DNA of 64,000 nt from Bradyrhizobium ottawaense (GTDB taxonomy: Bacteria; Pseudomonadota; Alphaproteobacteria; Rhizobiales; Xanthobacteraceae): assembly GCF_002278135.3 (NCBI RefSeq), contig NZ_CP029425.2:8284001-8348000 (forward strand), read 5' to 3'. Shown here in pieces: positions 44,239-53,421 of this stretch. Under the pieces are notes generated by a model. That model saw nothing but the letters and a program-made list of their open reading frames with translations, was not told the origin of the DNA and searched no databases. The first letter of the stretch is position 1. Each line of letters begins with the position of its first letter. The position numbers and the translations under genes were made by a program.

Positions 44239-44967
44239 TTACGGATTGATGATCTTGTTCCGAATCGCCAGCGCCACCGCATGCGTGCGGTTGACGGCAC
44301 CGAGCTTGCGCGCGGCAGTTGCAAGATGCTCTTCCGCGGTGCGCTGCGTGATGTGCAGGATCTCACCGATCTCCCAGGCCGACTTGCCCTGCGAGGCCCA
44401 GGAGATCACCTCGCGCTCGCGCGGGGTGAGGCGCGTCGAGGGATAAGGCGCCGGCTCGAGCAGACGGCGAATGTGGTCGAAGCCATACATCGCCATCAGA
44501 TGCAGTGCCGGCTTGCTGCGCGGATTGAGGTCGAGATGAACGCCGCCAAGCGACACCGCGGCTTCATAGCCGGTGAGCCCGTGGATCGGCACGATGAAGC
44601 CCCGCGACATCCGAAAATCGGTGGCGCGGTTCATCACCTCGGCCGCGTTCGGCTCGAGTTCGGCGTCATAAGGTGCTTCCGACCATTCGAACGGATTGAC
44701 CGATTGCCGGCACAGCCGCACCACCGGATCGAAGCGGTCGTAATTGTTCTGCGTGTAGAGGCTGAACCAGCCCGCCGGCCAGCGCTTGGCAAGCACCATC
44801 TGCGCAAACCGCTGGTCGGGATTGGGCAATCCCGTCACGATGATGGTTTCGAAGCCGAAGCGACCGAACGCCGTCTCGAGCGCATTCATGGCATCGGGCA
44901 CCTTGCGATAGGTCCCCAAGCCTTCAATGAAGTCGAGCGCCTCCCGGCCATAATCCACGGCGGACAT
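44239..44967 (-). CDS. bjaR: LuxR-type quorum-sensing regulator BjaR
   Basis: A 242-residue LuxR-type receptor. The N-terminal autoinducer domain has the ligand-pocket W/Y/D residues ('KRWPAGWFSLYTQNNYDRFDPVVRLC') and the C-terminal helix-turn-helix is 'LTPREREVISWASQGKSAWEIGEILHITQRTAEEHL'. It sits upstream of bjaI in the same direction. In B. japonicum BjaR activates bjaI with isovaleryl-HSL at picomolar to nanomolar levels (established). The start at 44967 is the family start. Confidence 0.93.
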   Translation of the reverse strand: MSAVDYGREALDFIEGLGTYRKVPDAMNALETAFGRFGFETIIVTGLPNPDQRFAQMVLAKRWPAGWFSLYTQNNYDRFDPVVRLCRQSVNPFEWSEAPYDAELEPNAAEVMNRATDFRMSRGFIVPIHGLTGYEAAVSLGGVHLDLNPRSKPALHLMAMYGFDHIRRLLEPAPYPSTRLTPREREVISWASQGKSAWEIGEILHITQRTAEEHLATAARKLGAVNRTHAVALAIRNKIINP

Positions 44968-45132
44968 CAGTGCGTTTCCTGACTCTCGCCGTTCCGTATA
45001 GCACGTATTTGGGGACTGCCTCAATTCGCTGCGGCCGTAGTTTCCCGGTGCCCATCCGCCCTGAAGATTTAAACTACTTGTGGCAGAATTGACGTCACGA
45101 TACACCTGAGCGACCGAAGCGGGAACACCACG

Positions 45133-45309
45133 ATGGAAGACGAGGACATCGCCCTCAACAGCGTGCTCGGCCTGGAATTGAACCGCGTGTTTTTCGCCGT
45201 CCGCGAAACGGCCAACAAGCAGAAGATCATCGAGTTCGCGCGCGCGGTGCTGGAAGGCGAGCGCGAGGAGCTGGCCGAGAGCGTATTGCCGGAAGAGCCG
45301 GCGAGCTAG
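45133..45309 (+). CDS. small conserved-looking protein, unknown function
   Basis: A 58-residue acidic helical protein (MEDEDIALNSVLGLELNRV...), starting at the ATG 45133 and ending with TAG at 45307-45309. It is below the length most gene finders keep. A GCGGGA lies 10 bases upstream. It is divergent from bjaR, 165 bp away, so could share regulation with it. No family recognised. Confidence 0.5.
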   Translation: MEDEDIALNSVLGLELNRVFFAVRETANKQKIIEFARAVLEGEREELAESVLPEEPAS

Positions 45310-45445
45310 AACGCGGCTGCGCTAGACGACGCCGACGAGACAGGTCGCGCAACGATGCAGCCCCTGCCATTCGAATGGGCCGATTTTAGAAAACAGTCTG
45401 ACAGCGAAGTTACTCTTATTGGAGAAGCTGGCGAGCCCGGCCGGG

Positions 45446-45590
45446 CTCTCGTGCCCCGGCCGCAGCGCAGCGTCTCCTTGACGATGCGCCGGAGAGGCGG
45501 GCCCACCTATCCGCAGCTTACCCTCTGACTTTCCGGGTCCCGGCTCTGCGCAGCAGCGTTTCACGCTGCAGCGCATCCGGGACACGAGAG
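45446..45590. repeat. dispersed inverted repeat, 'ctctcgtgccccgg' family
   Basis: ctctcgtgccccggccgcag at the left and catccgggacacgagag at the right. Same family as 2313-2474. It occupies much of the 45310-45690 gap between the small gene and the LysR gene; the rest shows no gene. Confidence 0.75.
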
Positions 45591-45690
45591 CGACTTCCCT
45601 GCCCATCCACATCCACACACTTGCCGCTGGATGACATCGCGGCTCTCGTGAGATGATCGTCGCCGCGATCCTCTCTCGGGTGCCAAGAAC

Positions 45691-46629
45691 ATGATGACGC
45701 TGCGCCAGGTTGAAGTGATCCGTGCCGTGATGGTGACGGGCACCATCGGCGGTGCGGCGAAGCTGCTCAACGTCTCTGCGCCGGGGATCAGCCGCCTCGT
45801 CAAATACACCGAGCGCTCGCTCGGCATCCGCTTCTTCCAGCGCCAGAACGGGCGTTACTTCCCGACGCCGGAAGCCGAGAACATCTTCGAGCAGATCAAC
45901 GGCGTCTACAAGAAGGTCGACGATCTCTCCGAGATCATCTCCAAGATCGGCCGCGGCGGCCTGTCGGAGCTGCGCATCGGCTCGGTGCCGAGCATCTCGC
46001 AGGTGATGGTGCCGCGCGCGATCGAGCGCGTCCGGCGCCGCTATCCCGATCTCGGCATCGACATCAACATCCTCAAGCTCGAGGAGGCCATCGACTATCT
46101 CATGCTCGGCCGCGGCGAGTGCGTGGCGATGAGCTACCGGCTGGAGCATTCCGGGCTCGACTTCATGCCGCTGGCCTCGGGCGAGCTGTACTGCATCGTG
46201 CCGCCGGGGCATGAGCTCGCCGGCCGCAAGCAGGTCTCGGCCGCCGAGATCACCCGCTATCCGCTGATCGGCATCGATCCCAACGATCCCTACGGCCGGA
46301 TCATGGCCGAGATCTTTGCGCGCAACCGTCTCGCCTACAACATCACCATCCGCGCGCGCTTCGGCACCACGGTCTGCGCGCTGGTGAAGGCGGGCCTCGG
46401 CATCGCCATCATCGACCAGTTCACGGTGGCTCACGGCGGCTATCCCGGGATCGAGCTTCTGAAGATCACCGAGCCGACGCGGTTCGACACTTACATCGCG
46501 GTCAAGCGCGGCGCGCCGCTGTCGCTCCATGCCGAGTCTTTCATCGAGTCGCTGCGCGCCGAGATGCGCGCGGTCGAGCCGTCCCGCGGCAACGGCAAGG
46601 CCGGCGGCGCGCGCGGACGGAAGAAATAA
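45691..46629 (+). CDS. LysR family regulator of the shikimate/quinate operon
   Basis: A 312-residue LysR-type regulator. The HTH is 'LRQVEVIRAVMVTGTIGGAAKLLNVSAPGISRLVKYTERSLGIRFFQR', and the effector domain starts about residue 95 ('LRIGSVPSISQVMVPRAIERVRR'). It is transcribed in the same direction as the operon, only 143 bp before the dehydrogenase gene. Two direct tgttagg copies (46635, 46665) occur in between. Its effector is likely a cyclohexane-carboxylate intermediate such as quinate, shikimate or protocatechuate, inferred from context. Confidence 0.9.
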   Translation: MMTLRQVEVIRAVMVTGTIGGAAKLLNVSAPGISRLVKYTERSLGIRFFQRQNGRYFPTPEAENIFEQINGVYKKVDDLSEIISKIGRGGLSELRIGSVPSISQVMVPRAIERVRRRYPDLGIDINILKLEEAIDYLMLGRGECVAMSYRLEHSGLDFMPLASGELYCIVPPGHELAGRKQVSAAEITRYPLIGIDPNDPYGRIMAEIFARNRLAYNITIRARFGTTVCALVKAGLGIAIIDQFTVAHGGYPGIELLKITEPTRFDTYIAVKRGAPLSLHAESFIESLRAEMRAVEPSRGNGKAGGARGRKK

Positions 46630-46772
46630 CATCATGTTAGGTTTGCCGGATAAAAGGGTAATTGTGTTAGGCGAGGGAAAGGCTATCGTCGCACCTGGAA
46701 CTGCCCTTGGACTTGCGGGATTTCCCCGCTAATGGCCGGGACCGAACGCTCCCTTTGAGACGACAGCGAACC

Positions 46773-47687
46773 ATGTCCAAGCGCGGATACGCCGCCAGCA
46801 AGAAGCTCCTCACCGGCCTGATCGGCGCGCCGATCGCACATTCCGCGTCCCCCGCCATGCATGAGCGCGCTGCCGAGGCGCTTGGCCTGCGCGGCCACTA
46901 CCAGCTCATCGAGGTCGCCGGCGCCGATGCGGCCGGGCTTCGCATGATGCTCGAGGGCGTGCGGCGGCTCGGCTTTGCCGGCGTCAACGTCACCTACCCC
47001 TACAAGGAGGCAGTGGTCCCGCTGCTCGACGAGCTGGCGCCGGGCGCAGCCAGCATGGGCGCGGTCAACACCGTCGTCGTCAGGGACGGCCGCCTGACCG
47101 GCCACAACACCGACACCACGGGCTTTGCCCGCGCGGTGGCGCCGCTGCTGGCGCCCGCGGGGAATGCCGTTGCGGTGATCGGCGCCGGCGGCGTCGGCAA
47201 GGCGATCGCGTTTGCGCTGGCGAGCCTGAAAGTGTCCGACATCCGCGTCTTCGACAGCGAGCCGGCGCGCGCCGCGGCGCTCGTCTCCCTGCTTGCGCCG
47301 CGGGGCGGCGCAAGGATCGCCGCAAGCGTCGAGGATGCGCTGGGCGGCGCAACCGGTCTCGTCAACGGCACGCCGGTCGGCATGCTGCCGAACCGGGGCA
47401 TGCCGGTCACCGCCAATTTGCTGCATGAAAAGCTCTGGGTGGCGGATGCCGTCTATTCGCCCTTGATCACGCCGCTGCTGGCGGCGGCACAAGCCAAGGA
47501 CGCGCGGATCATGACCGGGCGGGAGCTCGCGATCTACCAGGCGGCCGACGCTTTCGAACTGTTCACGGGCCTTGCCCCATCGACCGAGGTCATGGGAGAG
47601 GCATTCGACGAGGTGATGGCGGCACGAAGCTCGGCCTATCCGACACAAGGCCGCGGACAATTTCGACGAAAAATGGGAGGAGAAACC
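46773..47687 (+). CDS. Shikimate/quinate dehydrogenase family protein, no own stop
   Basis: About 305 residues of an AroE/YdiB-like enzyme. Substrate-binding block 'GLIGAPIAHSASPAMHERAAEALG' (S-x-S-P), catalytic lysine in 'NVTYPYKEAVVPLLDEL', 'TGHNTDTTGF' (N-T-D) and the Rossmann motif 'VIGAGGVGKAIAFAL'. Given its neighbours it is likely catabolic (quinate/shikimate dehydrogenation) rather than biosynthetic. The frame has no stop codon and continues through 'RRKMGGETMKST' into the binding protein, up to 48818. The last residues before the next ATG are given as the end here, so the true C-terminus is uncertain. Confidence 0.85.
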
Positions 47688-48818
47688 ATGAAATCGACCC
47701 TGCTGGCAGGCGCCCTGCTTGCCTTCGCGACTGCAACCAGCGTCCACGCCCAGGCCATCAAGCTCGCCAACGTCGCCGAGCTCTCGGGCGGCGGCGCCAC
47801 CGTCGGCACCAACTGGAAGAATGGCATCGACCTCGCCATCGAGGAGATCAACGCCAAGGGCGGCGTGCTCGGCCGCAAGCTGGAAGTCAGCCATGCCGAC
47901 TCGCAATCCAACCCCGGCGTCGCCCGCGCCCAGGTGCAGAAGGCGCTCGACGCCGAGCCCTATGTGCTGCTCGGGCCCGGCTACTCCGGCTCGGTCAAGG
48001 TCACCGCGCCGCTCGCCGCCGAAGCGGGCATCGCGCAGATCATGGGCGGCGAAGCCGCCGAATTGACGCAGGCCGGAAACAAGTTCCTGTTCCGCACCTC
48101 GTTCGGCCAGCAATCCTCGATGCCGAAGGTCGCGAAATACATCCATGACGAGATGAAGGCGAAGACGGTCGCTGTGGTCTGGGTCAACAACGACTTCGGC
48201 CGCGGCGGCCGCGACGTCGTCGTCAAGGAGCTCGACCGGCTCGGCTCCAAGGTGGTCGCCGACCTCTCGACCGAGGCGGGCCAGGCCGACTTCGCCGCCG
48301 ACGTCGGCAAGATCAAGGCTGCCAATCCGGACGCCGTGTTCGTCTACCTGAACGAGGAGGAGAGCGCGCGCATCCTGAAGGAGCTGAAGCGCCAGGGCGT
48401 CACCGCGCCGCTGATGGGCGAGACCACGCTGATCGGCCAGAAGGTGATCGAGCTCGCCGGCGACGCCGCCAACGGCGCACGCGGCCATGTCGGCCTCACC
48501 ACCGATGCCCCGGTCGACCTGATCAAGGCGTTCCGCGAGAAATTTTCCAAGAAGTACAATTACGTGCCCGACCATAACGGCCTGAAGGGCTATCTCGCCG
48601 TCTACATGGTGAAAGCCACCACCGAGAAGATGGGCAAGGTCGACCCGAAGAAGTTTGCCGAGACGCTGCACGGTCTCACCATCAAGGCCGCGGACGAGCC
48701 GGGCATCCTGATGGACGTCACCTTCAGCGACACCGGCGACATCGACCGCCAGAGTTTTCTGGTCGAGGTGGTCGAAGGCAAGCAGGTGGTGAAGCAGGTG
48801 CTGCCCAAGGTGAAGTGA
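47688..48818 (+). CDS. ABC transporter substrate-binding protein (LivJ-like)
   Basis: A 376-residue periplasmic binding protein. It has its own ATG at 47688 with a strong RBS (GGAGGAGAAACC) and a signal peptide (MKSTLLAGALLAFATATSVHA|QA), followed by a type-I receptor fold ('IKLANVAELSGGGATVGTNWKNGIDLAIEEINAKGGVLG'). The start proves it is a gene of its own although the reading frame is continuous with the preceding dehydrogenase. Serves the LivHMGF transporter directly downstream; the ligand is likely shikimate or quinate (inferred). Confidence 0.92.
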   Translation: MKSTLLAGALLAFATATSVHAQAIKLANVAELSGGGATVGTNWKNGIDLAIEEINAKGGVLGRKLEVSHADSQSNPGVARAQVQKALDAEPYVLLGPGYSGSVKVTAPLAAEAGIAQIMGGEAAELTQAGNKFLFRTSFGQQSSMPKVAKYIHDEMKAKTVAVVWVNNDFGRGGRDVVVKELDRLGSKVVADLSTEAGQADFAADVGKIKAANPDAVFVYLNEEESARILKELKRQGVTAPLMGETTLIGQKVIELAGDAANGARGHVGLTTDAPVDLIKAFREKFSKKYNYVPDHNGLKGYLAVYMVKATTEKMGKVDPKKFAETLHGLTIKAADEPGILMDVTFSDTGDIDRQSFLVEVVEGKQVVKQVLPKVK

Positions 48819-48835
48819 GGAACGTGGTCTTTCAC

Positions 48836-48976
48836 CTCTCCCCGCTTGCGGGGAGAGGTCGGATCGCATCGTAGATGCGATCCGGGTGAGGGGGAGCCTC
48901 CGCGAGTCCGACTGTCAGCGACCCCGCGGAGACTCCCCCTCACCCCAACCCTCTCCCCGCAAGCGGGGAGAGGGGG
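48836..48976. repeat. dispersed inverted repeat, 'ctctccccgc' family
   Basis: ctctccccgcttgcggggagag occurs at 48836-48857, and ctctccccgcaagcggggagag near 48952-48973; each is a hairpin in itself and both pair. Sister copies at 55300-55321 and 55541-55566. The repeat lies in the gap between SBP and LivH. Confidence 0.8.
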
Positions 48977-49006
48977 AAGACAGAGCGAGGGACACGAGGG
49001 GAGAAA

Positions 49007-49882
49007 ATGTCCAATCTGTTCGATCTTCTGGTCGCGGGACTGGCCACCGGCGCGATCTATGCGCTGGTCGCGGTCGGCTTCACGCTGCTGTGGCAGACCT
49101 CGCAGACCATCAATTTCGCGCAAGGCGAGTTCGTGATGCTGCCGGCGTTCCTGATGCTGGCGGCGATGCATGCCGGCGCGCCGTTCTGGCTCGCGATCAT
49201 CCTCGGCATCCTCTTGTCGATGATCCTGCTCGGACTCGGCTTCAAGCTGCTGCTGGTCGACCCGATGATGCGCCACGGCGTGCTGCCGCTGGCGATTGCG
49301 ACGATGGCGCTGGCGATCGGCCTCAAGGAGGCCGTCAAACAGTTCTTCAGCGCCGAGGCCTCGCCCTTCCCGTCGATCGTGCCGACCGGTGACATCTCCA
49401 TCCTCGGCCACGCGGTATCGCTGCAAAGCATCGGCGTGCTCGTCGTCGCCATCGTTGCGGTGTTCGGCCTGACTGCACTGCTCAATCGCACCTCGCTCGG
49501 CCACCAGATGCAGGCGGCGGCGCAGAACCCGACGGTGGCACGCATCATCGGCGTGCCGGTCGAGCGCATGATCCTGCTGACCTTCCTGATCAACGCCTTC
49601 CTGGTCGCACTGGCTTCGCTTTTGATCACACCAATCTACCTCGCAAAATTCTCGTCCGGCGAGGTGCTGGGCCAGGCCGCCTTCATCGCGGCGATCGTCG
49701 GCGGCTTCAACCAGGTCCGCGGCGCGATCGCCGGCGGCCTCTTGATCGGCGTGCTCGACAATCTCGCGGCCGCCTATATCTCGACGCAGTACCGCGCCGC
49801 CGTGCCGATGATCTTCCTGATCGCCGTCATCCTGTTCCGGCCGCAAGGACTGCTCGGCCGCGCCGAGGAGCGCACGGTATGA
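49007..49882 (+). CDS. Liv-type ABC transporter permease (LivH)
   Basis: A 291-residue permease with eight hydrophobic segments and the LivH hallmark 'QTSQTINFAQGEFVMLPAFL'. Starts at the ATG 49007 after GGGGAGAAA. Coupled to livM by ATGA. Member of the shikimate/quinate operon. Confidence 0.94.
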   Translation: MSNLFDLLVAGLATGAIYALVAVGFTLLWQTSQTINFAQGEFVMLPAFLMLAAMHAGAPFWLAIILGILLSMILLGLGFKLLLVDPMMRHGVLPLAIATMALAIGLKEAVKQFFSAEASPFPSIVPTGDISILGHAVSLQSIGVLVVAIVAVFGLTALLNRTSLGHQMQAAAQNPTVARIIGVPVERMILLTFLINAFLVALASLLITPIYLAKFSSGEVLGQAAFIAAIVGGFNQVRGAIAGGLLIGVLDNLAAAYISTQYRAAVPMIFLIAVILFRPQGLLGRAEERTV

Positions 49883-50877
49883 TCAGCTTCGGCAAACCCC
49901 TGAAGATCGCGCTCGGCCTGATCGTCATCGCCGGCCTGATCATCGTTCCCATGAACTTCAACCGCTACGGCCTGTTCATCCTGAGCCAATGGGCGGTGAT
50001 GACCATCGCTGCGATGGGCCTCAACCTCACGCTCGGCTATGCCGGCCAGGTCTCGCTGGCGCAGGGCGCCTTCGTCGGCATCGGTGCCTATGCAGCGGCG
50101 ATCATGACCACCCATGGCTGGCCGCTGCCGGCGGCGATCGTCGTCGCCATCGTGCTCAGCTTCGCGGTCGGCTGGGTGCTCGGCTATCCCGCGCTGCGCG
50201 TGCAGCATCACTACCTCGCCTTCGTCACCCTGGCCTTCTCCACCCTCGCCTTCCTGGTGTTCCGCAACGAGAGCTGGCTCACTGGCGGCATCTATGGCAT
50301 CTCCAACATCCCGCGTCCGCATATCTTCGGTTTCGCGACCAACAAGCCGCTGCCGTTCTACTACGTCTGCCTCGGCTCGCTCGCGATCGTGTCGCTGGCG
50401 GTGTGGTGGCTGATTCGCTCGCCCTGGGGCCGCGCCTTCATGGCGCTACGCGAGAACCCGCTGCGCGCACAATCGCTCGGCATCGACACCCGCCGCTACA
50501 CGCTGATGGCATTCGCGATCGGCTCGGCGCTCGGCGGCATCGCCGGCGCACTCTATGCGCCGCTCACGCAATACATCGATCCCGTGCCCTTCAACCTGTC
50601 GCTCTCGCTCGACCTTCTGATGATGGTGATCGTCGGCGGCGCGGGCTTCTATTTCGGCCCGTTCCTCGGCGCGATGATCGCGGTGCTGCTGCCGGAATGG
50701 CTGCGCTTCACCGAAGGCTATTATCTGATGCTCTACGCGGTGGCGGTGATGCTGCTCCTGATCTGGTCGCCGACCGGCATTCTGGGAATCCTCGACCGCT
50801 ATCTCGCCGAGCGCCGCACCAAGGCTGCCTCCGCGCTGCGCGCCGTCGCAAAATCCCGCCTGGAGACGGTGCAATGA
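49879..50877 (+). CDS. Liv-type ABC transporter permease (LivM)
   Basis: A 332-residue permease. Typical LivM blocks are 'GLNLTLGYAGQVSLAQGAFVGIGAY' and 'LIRSPWGRAFMALRENPLRAQSLGID'. Ends with a basic tail. It overlaps livH and livG by ATGA. Confidence 0.94.
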   Translation: MISFGKPLKIALGLIVIAGLIIVPMNFNRYGLFILSQWAVMTIAAMGLNLTLGYAGQVSLAQGAFVGIGAYAAAIMTTHGWPLPAAIVVAIVLSFAVGWVLGYPALRVQHHYLAFVTLAFSTLAFLVFRNESWLTGGIYGISNIPRPHIFGFATNKPLPFYYVCLGSLAIVSLAVWWLIRSPWGRAFMALRENPLRAQSLGIDTRRYTLMAFAIGSALGGIAGALYAPLTQYIDPVPFNLSLSLDLLMMVIVGGAGFYFGPFLGAMIAVLLPEWLRFTEGYYLMLYAVAVMLLLIWSPTGILGILDRYLAERRTKAASALRAVAKSRLETVQ

Positions 50878-51617
50878 GTGCGGTCCTCGAAGTCACCGAT
50901 ATCAAGAAGAACTTTGGCGGTATCAGCGCCGTCGACGGCGTCTCCTTCGACGTGCGAGAGGGCGAGATCCTTGGCCTGATCGGTCCGAACGGCTGCGGCA
51001 AGTCCACGCTGTTCAACTGCATCCTCGGCCAGCTCACCCCGTCAGGCGGCGAGGTCAAGCTCGACGGCAAACTCGTCACGGGCCTCCGCCCCTCCGAGCT
51101 CAACAAGTTCGGGGTCAGCCGCACTTTCCAGCTGCTGCAGGTGTTTCCAAAGCTCTCGGTGCGCGAGAACCTGATCCTCGCGGGCCAGGAGCACCAGGGC
51201 AACATGGCCTCGCGCCTGGTCGGCCGCTCCGATGCCGGGTTGACCGAGACTGCCAACCAGATGATCGGTTTCTTCAAGCTCGATCATCTCGCCGACGAGC
51301 CGGCCGGCGGATTGTCCTATGGCCAGCAGAAGCTGCTCGACGCCGCCATGGCCTTCATGGGCGGCCCGCGCCTGGTGCTGCTCGACGAGCCCGCCGGCGG
51401 CGTCAACCCGTCGATGCTGGCGGACCTGAAGGACCGCCTGGTCGCAATCAACCGCGAGAAGAACGCCACCTTCGTCGTGATCGAGCACAACATGGAGTTC
51501 GTGATGTCGCTGTGCTCGCGCGTGATGGTGATGGCGGAAGGCAAGGTGCTGGCGATGGGGCGGCCGGACGAGGTGCGGAAGAACCCCGCCGTGATCGAAG
51601 CCTATTTGGGTCATTGA
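50874..51617 (+). CDS. Liv-type ABC transporter ATPase (LivG)
   Basis: A 247-residue ATPase with Walker A 'GPNGCGKSTLFNCILGQL', signature 'LSYGQQKLLDAAMAF' and Walker B 'LVLLDEPAGGVNP'. The start at 50874 overlaps the livM stop; a long frame upstream of it (to 49989) is a shadow of livM. Confidence 0.95.
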   Translation: MSAVLEVTDIKKNFGGISAVDGVSFDVREGEILGLIGPNGCGKSTLFNCILGQLTPSGGEVKLDGKLVTGLRPSELNKFGVSRTFQLLQVFPKLSVRENLILAGQEHQGNMASRLVGRSDAGLTETANQMIGFFKLDHLADEPAGGLSYGQQKLLDAAMAFMGGPRLVLLDEPAGGVNPSMLADLKDRLVAINREKNATFVVIEHNMEFVMSLCSRVMVMAEGKVLAMGRPDEVRKNPAVIEAYLGH

Positions 51618-51628
51618 AGGAGCCGACC

Positions 51629-52366
51629 ATGAGCGAGCCAATCCTCTCGGTTCACAATCTCGTCGGCGGCTACGGCAAGATGACGATCTTGAACGGCACG
51701 ACCTTTGCCGTGCCGGAGGCCACGATCACCACGATCATCGGTCCCAACGGCGCCGGCAAGTCCACCGTGTTCAAGGCGATCTTCGGCCTGTTGAAGCTGC
51801 GCGAGGGCAAGATCAGCTTTGCCGGCCGCGACGTCACCAATTTGAGCCAGCGCGCGCTGCTCAATGCCGGCATCTGCTATGTGCCGCAGGGCCGCAACAT
51901 CTTCCCCGAGCTGTCGGTGCGCCACAATATCGAGCTCGGCGGCGTCGCCGCCGGCAAGGGCCTCGACCTGCCCGCGCGGATCGAGGCCGCGCTTGACCTG
52001 TTCCCGGCGCTGCGGCGGAAGTCGACGCAGCAGGCCTCCACGCTGTCCGGCGGCGAGCAGAAGCAGCTCGAGATCGCCCGCTCGCTGCTGCTCGAGCCAA
52101 AACTGGTGCTGATCGACGAGCCCTCGATCGGCCTGTCGCCGCTGATGGTGCAGCAGACCTTCGACATCCTCAAGAGCCTGCGCGACCGCGGCGTCACCAT
52201 CCTGATGATCGAGCAGAACGCGCGCTCGGCGCTGGAGATCTCCGACATCGGCATCGTGCTCGAGCTCGGTCAGACCCGCATGGTTGACGACGCCAAGCGC
52301 ATCCTGAACGATCCCCGCATCGGCCAGCTCTTTCTCGGGGGAGCCATGGAGGAGAGCGCGGCATGA
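51629..52366 (+). CDS. Liv-type ABC transporter ATPase (LivF)
   Basis: A 245-residue ATPase with Walker A 'GPNGAGKSTVFKAIFGLL', signature 'LSGGEQKQLEIARSLLL' and Walker B 'LVLIDEPSIGLSP'. The start at 51629 has AAGGAG upstream and is 11 bp after livG. The stop overlaps the next gene by ATGA. Confidence 0.95.
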   Translation: MSEPILSVHNLVGGYGKMTILNGTTFAVPEATITTIIGPNGAGKSTVFKAIFGLLKLREGKISFAGRDVTNLSQRALLNAGICYVPQGRNIFPELSVRHNIELGGVAAGKGLDLPARIEAALDLFPALRRKSTQQASTLSGGEQKQLEIARSLLLEPKLVLIDEPSIGLSPLMVQQTFDILKSLRDRGVTILMIEQNARSALEISDIGIVLELGQTRMVDDAKRILNDPRIGQLFLGGAMEESAA

Positions 52367-53421
52367 GTGCGCGAAGGCGCATCGCCGTCGCCGGCGCCGG
52401 CCTGATCGGCCGCCGCCATGCCGAACTGATCGCGACCTCGGCGGACTGCGTGCTGGCCGGCATTGCCGACCCCTCGCCTGCGGCCAAGGAATTCGCGCAA
52501 GCACGCAACGCACCCTGGCACGCCGATCATCGCGCATTGCTGGAACAGGAAAAGCCCGACGGCCTGATCATCGCTTCGCCCAACGCGCTGCATCTTCAGA
52601 TGGCGCTCGACTGCGCAGAGGCCGGCGTGCCCGCGCTTATCGAGAAGCCGGTCACCGACAGCGTCGCAGCGGCGCGTCGGCTCTGCGAGGCGGTGAAGCG
52701 CAGCGGCGTGCCCATGCTGGTCGGCCATCATCGCCGCCACAATCCCATCATCAAGGCCGCCCGCGAGGCCATCGCAGCCGGCAAGCTCGGCCAGCTCACG
52801 GCCGTGGCCGGGCTGTGGCTGCTGAAGAAGCCCGACGATTACTTCGAGATCGCCTGGCGGCGCGAGCACGGCGGCGGGCCGCTGCTGATCAATCTGATCC
52901 ACGACATCGACAATCTCCGCTTCATCTGCGGCGAGATCGCCGAGGTGCAGGCACTGACGTCGAACATGGTGCGCGGCTTTGCCGTCGAGGACACCGCCGG
53001 GCTGCTGCTGCGCTTCGCCAATGGGGCGCTCGGAACCATGACCGTTTCGGATGCGACGCCGGCGCCGTGGAGCTGGGAGCTGACCTCGGGCGAGAACGCG
53101 GCATACCCGAAGCAGGATCAGCCCTGCTACGTCTTCGCCGGCACGCGCGGCTCACTGTCGGTGCCGAATATGGAGCTGTGGTCCTACCCGCAAGATCCCG
53201 GCTGGCACGTGCCGCTGGTTCGCGAGCACGTCGCACTCTCCACTTGCGATCCACTCGTTGAACAGCTCCGGCATTTCCTGGCGGCGATCGCAGGCCGCGA
53301 ACGGCCTCTGATTTCGGTCGAGGATGCGACAGCGACACTCGCCGTCGTCGAAGCCGTCAGCGAAGCGGCACGCACGGGCCGAAAAGTCTCACCGGGGCGG
53401 ATCATGGAGCAGGCAACATGA
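52363..53421 (+). CDS. Gfo/Idh/MocA family oxidoreductase
   Basis: A 352-residue dehydrogenase. N-terminal Rossmann fold 'IAVAGAGLIGRRHAELI', the EKP motif 'ALIEKPVTD', and 'GGGPLLINLIHDIDNLRFICGEI' with the catalytic Asp/His. It is in the operon between the transporter and the dehydratase, with ATGA overlaps on both sides. A second route from shikimate or quinate to 3-dehydroshikimate is the natural inference, since relatives in quinate/shikimate clusters act on such cyclitol-like substrates. Not proven. Confidence 0.88.
   Translation: MSARRRIAVAGAGLIGRRHAELIATSADCVLAGIADPSPAAKEFAQARNAPWHADHRALLEQEKPDGLIIASPNALHLQMALDCAEAGVPALIEKPVTDSVAAARRLCEAVKRSGVPMLVGHHRRHNPIIKAAREAIAAGKLGQLTAVAGLWLLKKPDDYFEIAWRREHGGGPLLINLIHDIDNLRFICGEIAEVQALTSNMVRGFAVEDTAGLLLRFANGALGTMTVSDATPAPWSWELTSGENAAYPKQDQPCYVFAGTRGSLSVPNMELWSYPQDPGWHVPLVREHVALSTCDPLVEQLRHFLAAIAGRERPLISVEDATATLAVVEAVSEAARTGRKVSPGRIMEQAT

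Noticed and set aside
46635..46671. two direct tgttagg copies as a LysR operator
   Set aside because: 30 bp apart and lacking T-N11-A symmetry; weak evidence, noted only under the LysR gene.
46683..48869. 728-codon minus-strand frame
   Set aside because: Antisense shadow of the dehydrogenase/SBP frame, His/Arg-rich.
49989..51617. 542-codon plus-strand frame before LivG
   Set aside because: The first 295 codons lie in another frame of livM; LivG starts at 50874 with ATGA coupling.
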